From Actinomycetota bacterium (GTDB lineage: Bacteria; Actinomycetota; Thermoleophilia; Solirubrobacterales; Solirubrobacteraceae), in NCBI GenBank assembly GCA_019348435.1, contig JAHWJM010000161.1, positions 1 through 6,089 on the forward strand: DNA of 6,089 nt, read 5' to 3'. Each line of letters starts with the position of its first letter. Within the stretch, counting starts at the first letter, position 1. The notes beneath the pieces were generated by a model, which searched no databases, was not told the origin of the DNA, and saw nothing but the letters and a program-made list of their open reading frames with translations. Both the position numbers and the translations under genes were made by a program. Shown one piece after another: positions 1 through 5,821 of this stretch.

Positions 1-168
1 AACGCCACGGCCCCGCGCTGGTGGCCGATGCGCGGCGCGCCGAGCGCGCACGCTGGCGGAGCTGCTCGCCTGAGGGCCGCCCCTTGGCGCCCGCACCGCC
101 GTGCCGCCACCGGGTCACTTCCGACGCCACGCCGCGGCCGGCGCAGGAGCGGGTCACCGCCAGCGGCT
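1..168. other. Left-edge region without a supported gene
   Basis: This stretch lies downstream of the large minus-strand gene and reaches the left edge of the window. On the plus strand, the frame starting at base 2 is open to a TGA at 71-73 and would end in RTLAELLA, a plausible C-terminus of a gene entering from the left and converging on the large gene. Its first part is arginine-rich and has weaker third-position GC than the neighbouring frame (starting at base 3), which reads RHGPALVADARRAERA before running on. The two together could be one gene with a frameshift near base 50-56, but 73 bases are too few to decide. Bases 74-168 hold only a weak 4-bp hairpin (93-96 with 101-104) and an 8-base direct repeat CGGGTCAC (111-118 and 150-157). 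I see no convincing terminator. Confidence 0.3.
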
Positions 169-3100
169 TCATGGGCAGCTTCGGCGGTAGGGGATTCCGA
201 ACGCGTGGCGCGTCCAGTCGACCCTGCTCAGGCCGCTTCCGGCGATGTTGCAGACGATCGCGCGCAGCTCGGAGACGTCGCGCCAGGTTGCCCCCGTCTG
301 ACGGCGAGGCGACCCGTCGATCGGGGCGGCCGGCAGCACATGGCTCCGGCGACTGAACGTCGCCGAGGTGACGGGCGTGCCGCCAGGTGCAGTTCCGTTG
401 AGCGGCCTCGGGGCGCGCGCCTGCCATAGCCGGACTGTCCGATCGTTGCTGCTGGAGGCGAGCGTGCGACCGTCGCCACTGAAGGCGACGCTCATGACCC
501 AGTCGTCGTGGCCGGTCAGTGGCGCGCCGATCGGCCTGCGCGTCCGTACGTCCCACAGACGGATCGTCTTGTCGCTGCTCGCCGACGCGAGCGTGCGCCC
601 GTCCGGACTGAACGCCACGCGCCGGACCGCGTTGGTGTGGCCGGTGAGCGGCGCGCCCAGCGGCTTGCGCAGCACGGCGTCCCACAAGCGCACCGTCCCG
701 TCGAAGCCCGCGGACGCCAGCGTGCGCCCGTCTGGGCTGACGGCGACGCTGCTGACCGGTGCATTGTGGCCGATGAGCGGCGGCTCGAGCTGCCTATGAG
801 CGCCTACGTCCCACAGCACCACCGCCTTGTCTTCCCCTGCCGAAGCGAGGGTGGCGCCGTCCGCGCTGAACGCGACGCTGCTGACGGCTGCCGTGTGGCC
901 GACGAGCGGCGGTCGAATCTGCCTGTGACCGCGTATGTCCCACAGCCGGACGGCCTTGTCGAAGCCGGCGGATGCGATGACGCGGCGATCAGGGCTGAAC
1001 GCGACGCTGGTGACGGCCGCCGTGTGGCCGGTCAGCGGCGGCCCGAGCTGCCTGCGGCGTCTGGTGTCCCAGAGCCGCACGCTCCTGTCGAAGCCGGCGG
1101 ACGCGAGCGTCCGCCCGTCATGATCGAACGCCACGCTTTCGACGGACTCGGTGTGCCCGACGAGCGGCGGGCCGAGCGGCCTGCGCTCCTGCGCATCCCA
1201 CAGAAGGATCGTTCCGTCGTCGCTGCCGGACGCGAGCACGCGGCGACCGGGAACGAAGGCGACCGTCTGGACCGGCGCGGTGTGACCCCTCGGCGGCCCG
1301 CGCAGTCGTGCGCGTGAACGCGCATCCCACAGCCGGACGGTCCTGTCGAGGCCGGCCGACGCAAGCGTGCGGCCGTCGCGGTTGAAGGCCACGCTGCTGA
1401 CAGGGCCCGTATGACCCCTGAGCGGGGACCCCAGCGGCTTGCGTGCGCGGGCGTCCCACAACCGGACCATCTTGTCGGTGCTCGCCGAGGCGAGCGTGCG
1501 CCCATCCGAGCTGAAGGCGACGCTCGTGACAGCGCCCATGTGGCCGGTCAGCGCGGTCCCGAGGGGGGTGCGAGTGGGCACGTTCCACAAGCGGATCGTC
1601 TTGTCGTTGCCGGCCGATGCCAGCGTGTCTGCGGTGGGGCTGAACGCGACGCTCGCGACCCAGTCGCGGTGACCGGTAAGCGGTGCGCCGACTGCCTTGC
1701 CGGTACGCCTGTCCCACAGGCGGATCGTCTCGTCGACGCTGCCCGATGCGAGCATGCGCCCGTCGCGACTGAACGTCACGCTCGTGACGGCGCCGCGATG
1801 GCCGACGAGCGGCTCGCCGACCGGCTCCTGCGTTCGCGCATCCCACAGGCGGATCGTGTTGTCGTTGCTCGCGGAGGCCAGCAGGTTCGCGTCCCGGCTG
1901 AAGGCGATGCTGGTGACGGGCCCGTTGTGACCTGATCGCAGGACCCCCAGCGGCTTTCTGGTGCGGACGTTCCACAGGCGAACCGTGTTGTCGGCGCTCC
2001 CCGACGCAAGCGTCCGTCCGGTGCGGCTGAAGGCGACGCTCGTGACCGGCGCGGTGTGACCGGTCAGCGCCGCGCCGATCGGCTTCCGGGCGCGCACGTC
2101 CCAGATTCGGATGGTGTTGTCGCTGCCTGCGGATGCCAGCGTTCGTTGATCGGCGCCGAACGCCACGCTCGTCACCGGTCCCGCATGGCGGTGCAGGGTC
2201 GAGAGGATCCCGGGCTCGCGCGCTGCCGCGAGCGCCGAGCGCACCGCGTTTCGCGCCTCGACACGCGGGCTTGCACGATAGGCCTCGAACGCGAGCAGCA
2301 GCGAGACGTCGGGCCGGCTGTCGACCAGCGGCAGGGCGCTCGACACGAGGGCGAGCGACATCGCCTCGTCCGCCTGCCGGCGCGCCTCGTCGCGCTGATC
2401 GATGGCGACGACCGAGACCGCCGCGACGACGAACGTCAGCGCAGCCAGAGCGGTAGACAGCGCCCGCAGCCGGCGCGTCCGGCGCTTGGCGGTCTCCAGG
2501 TCGCGCTCCTCGGCCGCGCGGCTCGCCACGAGGAACGCGCGCTCACGCTCGCTGAGATCATCGCCGTGGTCTCGTGCCCACTCGAGCGCGGTGGCGAGCC
2601 GCGCCCCGCGATACAGCGCGCCTGCTTCGCGGTCGAGGTTGTCCCACTCCCGCGCGGCGAGCGTCAGCCGGCTGTGCGTGAGCAGGGCGGCGCGATCGGC
2701 GTCGATCCAGCCGCGCAGCCGAGGCCAGTGGCGGATCAGGGCTTCGTGGGCGACGACCACCGTGCCGTCGTCGATTGAGATCAGGCGCGCGTCGGCGAGG
2801 ATGCCGACGACACGTTCGAGCCGCTCCGGATGCTCAGCGCTCGACGTGAGGTCGCTGCGGTCCACGCGGCGGCGCGTCGGCTCGGAGCCTTCACGTACCT
2901 CGGTCAGGCGAAGCAGGATCCGGCGGGCGATCAGCCGGTCGGCCTCGTCCAAGCTCTGCAGCGTGCGCTCCGCGGTCTGCGCGATGGCGCCGCGCACGCC
3001 GCCCGCCTCGTGATAGCCGCCGACCGTGAGCATCAGCCGTCGCCGGCGCTTCCAGGTCTCGAGCAGCGCGTGCGAGAGCAGCGGCAGCGCGGCCGGCTCG

Positions 3101-4104
3101 TCGACGAGATCCTCGAGGATCGTCTCGACGAGGCCGCGTTGCAGTGTCAAGCCGCTTCTCGCGGCCGGTTGCTCGATCGCCCGCCGCAGCTCATCCGGGC
3201 TCATCGGCCCGAGCAGCGTCTGGTGCACGACGACGGCGGCCGCCAGCTGCGGATAGGCCGCCATGCGGCCATAGAAGTCCGATCGCAGCGCGACGATGAC
3301 GACGACAGGGCTCGCCGGATCCCGCCATGCACCGCTCAACGCGTCGATGAAGGCGCAGCGCTCGTCTTCGTCGCGGCAGATCGTGAAGAGCTCCTCGAGC
3401 TGATCGACGGCGATCACGACGGGGCTGCTCCGCGCTCGCCGCGTCGCGCTCTCGAACAGTCCCGGATCGGCGATCAGCGCGTCCGCCCGTACGGGCTGCG
3501 CGCCGCCGATCGCGCGGTTCACGGCGTCCGCAAGTGCTGCGATCGGATGCGCTCCCGGCGTGAGCACGGCGACGCTTGCCCCGCCCTCGCCGTTCGTCGG
3601 CGCGATGAGGCCGGCCACCAGACCGGCCTGCACGAACGACGACTTCCCGCTTCCGGACGCCCCGATGACGGCCATGAAGCGCGCCTCGCGCAGCCGGGTC
3701 AGGACCTGCTCGACCTGCGTCTCACGACCGAAGAACAGTGGCGCGTCGTCGTGCTCGAAGGCGCGCAGGCCCATGTACGGGCACGTGACCGTACCCAGGT
3801 GCTCGTCCAACGTGGCGTCGCGCGGGTCCTGCAGCCGCTCGAGACGTGCGCGTTCACGCTGAGCGCCGAGCGTGCCGCGGGCAAGCGCGAAGAACTGCTC
3901 GTACTGCTCGACGACCTCGACCGGCGCCAGTCGCCGCCCACGCTCGTACTCGACGATGCCGCTGTGCGAGCGATGCAGCGTGCGCGCCAATGCGCGCACG
4001 GACAGCCCGGCCTGCACGCGCAGCCGCCGAAGCTCTGACCCGAGGCGCGCCTCCGGCGTGCCAGCAGTCGCATCGCCGTTGTGCGGATCGTCCACGCCCG
4101 GCAC
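169..4104 (-). CDS. XRE-type HTH / nSTAND1 NTPase / transmembrane / 14x WD40 sensor-regulator protein
   Basis: A 1311-residue multidomain protein, probably a membrane-anchored signalling regulator. Residues 20-72 form an XRE-like helix-turn-helix with the usual YERGRRL after the recognition helix. Residues 108-126 (CPYMGLRAFEHDDAPLFFGR) are the typical entry to an nSTAND1 NTPase. Walker A is GASGSGKS at 148-155; Walker B is VVIAVDQLEELF at 229-240 with D234 and E237/E238. ALRSDFYGR (272-280) resembles a sensor-1 segment, and HEALIRHWPRLRGWI (453-467) the winged-helix end. A single hydrophobic helix lies at about 549-568, preceded by KRRTRRLR, so N-in/C-out is predicted. A conserved-looking linker (570-630) leads to fourteen 43-residue WD40 repeats (640-1241). 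The C-terminus ends in a cysteine-containing motif seen in actinobacterial relatives (recalled, not searched). The GTG start at 4104 has GGGAG six bases upstream. The gene is divergent from the membrane protein gene. Ligand, target DNA and effector output are unknown. Domain calls are firm; topology and regulatory role are inferred. Confidence 0.93.
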   Translation of the reverse strand: MPGVDDPHNGDATAGTPEARLGSELRRLRVQAGLSVRALARTLHRSHSGIVEYERGRRLAPVEVVEQYEQFFALARGTLGAQRERARLERLQDPRDATLDEHLGTVTCPYMGLRAFEHDDAPLFFGRETQVEQVLTRLREARFMAVIGASGSGKSSFVQAGLVAGLIAPTNGEGGASVAVLTPGAHPIAALADAVNRAIGGAQPVRADALIADPGLFESATRRARSSPVVIAVDQLEELFTICRDEDERCAFIDALSGAWRDPASPVVVIVALRSDFYGRMAAYPQLAAAVVVHQTLLGPMSPDELRRAIEQPAARSGLTLQRGLVETILEDLVDEPAALPLLSHALLETWKRRRRLMLTVGGYHEAGGVRGAIAQTAERTLQSLDEADRLIARRILLRLTEVREGSEPTRRRVDRSDLTSSAEHPERLERVVGILADARLISIDDGTVVVAHEALIRHWPRLRGWIDADRAALLTHSRLTLAAREWDNLDREAGALYRGARLATALEWARDHGDDLSERERAFLVASRAAEERDLETAKRRTRRLRALSTALAALTFVVAAVSVVAIDQRDEARRQADEAMSLALVSSALPLVDSRPDVSLLLAFEAYRASPRVEARNAVRSALAAAREPGILSTLHRHAGPVTSVAFGADQRTLASAGSDNTIRIWDVRARKPIGAALTGHTAPVTSVAFSRTGRTLASGSADNTVRLWNVRTRKPLGVLRSGHNGPVTSIAFSRDANLLASASNDNTIRLWDARTQEPVGEPLVGHRGAVTSVTFSRDGRMLASGSVDETIRLWDRRTGKAVGAPLTGHRDWVASVAFSPTADTLASAGNDKTIRLWNVPTRTPLGTALTGHMGAVTSVAFSSDGRTLASASTDKMVRLWDARARKPLGSPLRGHTGPVSSVAFNRDGRTLASAGLDRTVRLWDARSRARLRGPPRGHTAPVQTVAFVPGRRVLASGSDDGTILLWDAQERRPLGPPLVGHTESVESVAFDHDGRTLASAGFDRSVRLWDTRRRRQLGPPLTGHTAAVTSVAFSPDRRVIASAGFDKAVRLWDIRGHRQIRPPLVGHTAAVSSVAFSADGATLASAGEDKAVVLWDVGAHRQLEPPLIGHNAPVSSVAVSPDGRTLASAGFDGTVRLWDAVLRKPLGAPLTGHTNAVRRVAFSPDGRTLASASSDKTIRLWDVRTRRPIGAPLTGHDDWVMSVAFSGDGRTLASSSNDRTVRLWQARAPRPLNGTAPGGTPVTSATFSRRSHVLPAAPIDGSPRRQTGATWRDVSELRAIVCNIAGSGLSRVDWTRHAFGIPYRRSCP
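172..276 (-). other. C-terminal two-cysteine motif of the STAND-WD40 protein
   Basis: Residues 1277-1311 carry C1285 in AIVCNIAGSGLSRVDW and C1310 in the terminal YRRSCP. From memory of actinobacterial nSTAND1-WD40 proteins, this matches a tail of the type C-x-(I/L)-x-x-RNLT-x-x-EW...PY-x-x-(T/V)-C-P; here the RNLT part reads GSGLS. No other cysteine occurs after the membrane helix, and none in the WD40 array, so a C1285-C1310 disulfide in an extracytoplasmic domain is plausible. The motif also shows that the protein is complete at its C-terminus. Confidence 0.6.
283..381 (-). repeat. Decayed fifteenth WD40 unit
   Basis: Directly after the fourteenth repeat, residues 1242-1274 begin like another unit (GTPVTSATFSRRSHVL matches the H-x-PVTSVAFSRDGRTL start). 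The histidine is replaced by glycine, the loop aspartate (D1263) is displaced by one residue, and there is no tryptophan at the expected position 1270; W1274 is the nearest. This is either a remnant blade or a capping segment joining the last propeller to the C-terminal cysteine motif. The assignment rests on the first 16 residues only. Confidence 0.5.
382..2187 (-). repeat. Fourteen in-frame 129-bp WD40 repeat units
   Basis: Measured from the conserved histidine of each unit, residues 640, 683, 726, 769, 812, 855, 898, 941, 984, 1027, 1070, 1113, 1156 and 1199 are all exactly 43 residues (129 bp) apart, with no indel. Each unit follows H-x3-V-x2-(V/I)-x-(F/V), then a LAS-like strand, then x-D-x3-(R/L/V)-(L/I)-W-(D/N/Q). 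In every unit the aspartate is at offset +22 and the tryptophan at +28. On the plus strand the periodicity shows as recurring TCCCACA-like words about every 129 bp (near 551, 680, 809, 938, 1325, 1454, 1712 and others). Fourteen units fit two seven-bladed beta-propellers. The segment PGILSTLHR just before the first histidine resembles the outer strand that would close the ring. Only the last unit has WQ in place of WD or WN. Confidence 0.93.
2401..2466 (-). other. Predicted single transmembrane helix (residues 547-568)
   Basis: RALSTALAALTFVVAAVSVVAI is about 20 hydrophobic residues, with a strongly basic cluster (KRRTRRLR) immediately before it and a mixed-charge segment (DQRDEARR) after. 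By the positive-inside rule the NTPase side is cytoplasmic and the WD40 side is outside. No N-terminal signal peptide is present, consistent with an internal signal-anchor. It is the only clear hydrophobic membrane segment in this protein. Confidence 0.75.
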
Positions 4105-4110
4105 GCCCTA

Positions 4111-4115
4111 CTCCC
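4111..4115 (-). promoter_or_regulatory. Ribosome binding site for the STAND-WD40 gene
   Basis: Read on the minus strand, GGGAG lies six bases before the GTG at 4104-4102. It supports this GTG over the in-frame GTG three codons later. The ATG a little further upstream on the same strand (4120-4118) is in a different frame. Confidence 0.6.
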
Positions 4116-4129
4116 GGTCATGAGTGGTG

Positions 4130-4157
4130 TGGTCGGCATTTGGTCGCCGCCTGGTCG
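4130..4157. promoter_or_regulatory. Candidate operator: three TGGTCG hexamers phased at 11 bp
   Basis: TGGTCG begins at 4130, 4141 and 4152, steps of exactly 11 bp, close to one helical turn, so all three face the same side of the DNA. The array sits 26-53 bases upstream of the GTG start of the helix-turn-helix STAND protein, where an operator or activator site would act. Flanking bases are not conserved, so each unit is only six bases. Binding by the neighbouring protein is an inference. Confidence 0.4.
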
Positions 4158-4248
4158 ATCCAGCCGCGACCGGTTGCACCGTACCGCACTCTCGGCTCCC
4201 CGCCGACCACGTGGGGCGCGCCCGCTGGTCGGACGCCATCACGTCCTC

Positions 4249-4254
4249 GGAGGA
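4249..4254 (+). promoter_or_regulatory. Ribosome binding site fixing the membrane protein start
   Basis: GGAGGA ends four bases before the ATG at 4259, a near-consensus Shine-Dalgarno. It decides the start: the same frame stays open upstream to an ATG at 4124, but that start has no comparable site and would leave only 19 bases between the divergent genes. Confidence 0.85.
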
Positions 4255-4258
4255 AACG

Positions 4259-5821
4259 ATGCGTCCAACGCCGCTGCTTCGCCTGCGCCACCAGTCGGGG
4301 CAGCCACTGGTCGGCCCGACGGTCGCCGCCGGCGGGAGCGCGGCCAAGCAGCGCCGGGGCGGTCCGCGCGGCGCCTCGCCAGCGCGCATCAGCGGCCACG
4401 CGGCGGCCACGCTCGTCGTCGGGTGCTGCGTCGCCGTCGCGGTGGCCACGACGGCCGTGGCCGGTGAGCCGGTCTACGACTCCTGGGCGTGGCTGGTCTG
4501 GGGACGGGAGCTCGCCGCGTTTGACCTCGACACCTCGAGCGGGCCGTCGTGGAAGCCGCTTGCCGTCTTCGTCACCGCGCTGCTCTCGCTCGGCGGCAGC
4601 GCGGCACCCGCGTTGTGGCTCGTGCTCGTGCAGACGGCGTGGCTGCTGGCGCTCGTGCTGGCGGCCCGCCTCGCGTTCGCGCTCACGCCACAGCTCGATC
4701 GGCGGCTGCGGCTAACGGCGGCCGCGTTCGCCGCCGGCTCGCTGTTGCTGCTCGCCGACGGCGCGACGCTGTGGACGCGACAGGCCGCCGCCGGCATGTC
4801 CGAACCGGTGGCCGTCGCGCTGTCCCTCGGCGCCGCGACGGCCGCGCTCGCGCGGCGCGCGCGGCTCGCGCTCGCGCTCGCTGCGCTGACGGCGCTCACG
4901 CGCCCCGAGGCCTGGCCGCTGCTCCTCGCATACGGCGGCTGGCTATGGCGCGCTGAGCCGGCACAACGTCCGTGGATCGCCTCGACCGCGATCGTCGTTC
5001 CTGCGCTGTGGCTCGTTCCCGACCTGCTCGCAGCCGGCGACGCTCCCGGCGGCGCGACGCGGGCGCGCCGCAGGGACACCGGAATGCCGTTGAAGCAAGG
5101 CGCTGATGTCCTTGCGCGGGCCGCCGCCATGCCGCTCGCGGTGGTTTGGCCGCTGGCGCTCGCCGGCATGTTCGGCACCCGCTCTCGCGCGGGTGTCGCT
5201 GCACGAACAGCTGACCGCGCGCGACTGGCGCTCGGCGCAGCTGCCGCCGCGTGGATCGTGATCGTCGCCGCGATGGCCGCCGCGGGCTATTCCGGCCTCG
5301 CCCGCTACTGCGCCCCGGCTGTCGCGATCCTCGGGATCGTCGCAGCCGCCGGGCTCGCACACCTGCTGGCGCTCGCGCGCCGGCGGCTCGTGGTCGCCGC
5401 GCTCCTGCTCGCAGCTCTTCTCGCTGCCGCGGTACAGCTGCCCGAGCGTGTCGGAGAGCTGGGAGAGGGGCTGTCCACCGCCGCCGCGACCGCCCGCTCG
5501 AACGACCGGCTGCGGGCGCTCACGCGCGCCGTCGGCCGCGAACGCCTCTTGCGCTGCGGCACGCTCGCCACGAGCGACGTGCGCGTTCGCACCGCGCTCG
5601 CGTGGCAACTCGGCGTGCCGCTCAAGCGGGTCGTCAGCGTCGCCGGTCCGGCACCCCGCCCGATGGTGTTGATCACCGGCCCCGATGCCTCTGCGCGGCT
5701 GCGCGCCGGCATGCGCAGCGGCGCGAAGCTGCTCGCCGAGCGCGGAGAGTGGCGCGTGTATTCGCAGGACTGCGGGACCCCTCGTCCGCTCCGGCGCGGC
5801 GGAGCGCGTACGGCGCGATGA
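4259..5821 (+). CDS. Polytopic membrane protein, GT-C glycosyltransferase-like
   Basis: A 520-residue integral membrane protein, probably a lipid-linked-sugar-dependent glycosyltransferase of GT-C type or a derivative. The N-terminal 47 residues are basic and cytoplasmic-looking. The first membrane helix is at about 48-68, and roughly nine to eleven helices follow up to about residue 393 (for example 117-139, 152-168, 202-214, 288-305, 326-343, 352-370, 376-393). The loop after helix 1 has YDSWAWLVWGRELAAFDLDT (73-92) and GPSWKPL (95-101), with acidic residues D74, E84, D89 and D91 in the position of the GT-C catalytic loop. Further motifs are GMSEP (179-183), TRPEAWP (214-220) and GYSGLARY (343-350). 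A soluble tail (394-520) follows. I recognise this motif set from uncharacterised Thermoleophilia membrane proteins; donor and acceptor are unknown. It is divergent from the STAND-WD40 gene, and its TGA overlaps a possible ATG of the next frame. Membrane nature is firm; GT-C assignment is moderate. Confidence 0.85.
   Translation: MRPTPLLRLRHQSGQPLVGPTVAAGGSAAKQRRGGPRGASPARISGHAAATLVVGCCVAVAVATTAVAGEPVYDSWAWLVWGRELAAFDLDTSSGPSWKPLAVFVTALLSLGGSAAPALWLVLVQTAWLLALVLAARLAFALTPQLDRRLRLTAAAFAAGSLLLLADGATLWTRQAAAGMSEPVAVALSLGAATAALARRARLALALAALTALTRPEAWPLLLAYGGWLWRAEPAQRPWIASTAIVVPALWLVPDLLAAGDAPGGATRARRRDTGMPLKQGADVLARAAAMPLAVVWPLALAGMFGTRSRAGVAARTADRARLALGAAAAAWIVIVAAMAAAGYSGLARYCAPAVAILGIVAAAGLAHLLALARRRLVVAALLLAALLAAAVQLPERVGELGEGLSTAAATARSNDRLRALTRAVGRERLLRCGTLATSDVRVRTALAWQLGVPLKRVVSVAGPAPRPMVLITGPDASARLRAGMRSGAKLLAERGEWRVYSQDCGTPRPLRRGGARTAR

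Larger units (their letters stand above)
4105..4258. promoter_or_regulatory. Divergent intergenic control region
   Basis: These 154 bases separate the two divergent start codons and must hold both promoters. TGGTCG occurs at 4130-4135, 4141-4146, 4152-4157 and 4226-4231, and inverted (CGACCA) at 4204-4209; a near-copy CGACCG is at 4167-4172. The palindrome CCACGTGG is at 4207-4214. I do not see a convincing -35/-10 pair in either direction. TACGGT on the minus strand (4183-4178) and TTGCAC on the plus strand (4174-4179) are weak candidates with no good partner hexamer. Confidence 0.6.

Noticed and set aside
111..157. Direct repeat CGGGTCAC at 111-118 and 150-157
   Set aside because: Eight bases twice in GC-rich DNA, with no associated structure or mobile-element gene.
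508..1317. Long plus-strand frame (269 residues) and similar ones across 368-1935 opposite the WD40 array
   Set aside because: They repeat with the same 43-codon period because they are antisense to the WD40 units; composition is arginine/alanine/valine-rich without any domain, and no ribosome binding site was seen.
382..2187. Regular 129-bp repeats considered as a CRISPR or satellite array
   Set aside because: The repeats are in-frame coding units of a WD40 protein, divergent in sequence and without spacers.
2830..4038. 402-residue plus-strand frame opposite the NTPase region
   Set aside because: Antisense shadow in very GC-rich DNA; the minus strand here encodes clear Walker A, Walker B and HTH motifs.
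4174..4206. Sigma-70-like promoter built on TTGCAC (plus) or TACGGT (minus)
   Set aside because: Neither hexamer has an acceptable partner at 16-19 bp, so no promoter is called.
4124..4258. 45-codon N-terminal extension of the membrane protein from ATG 4124
   Set aside because: No Shine-Dalgarno at 4124, a strong one before ATG 4259, and the extension would consume the divergent promoter region.
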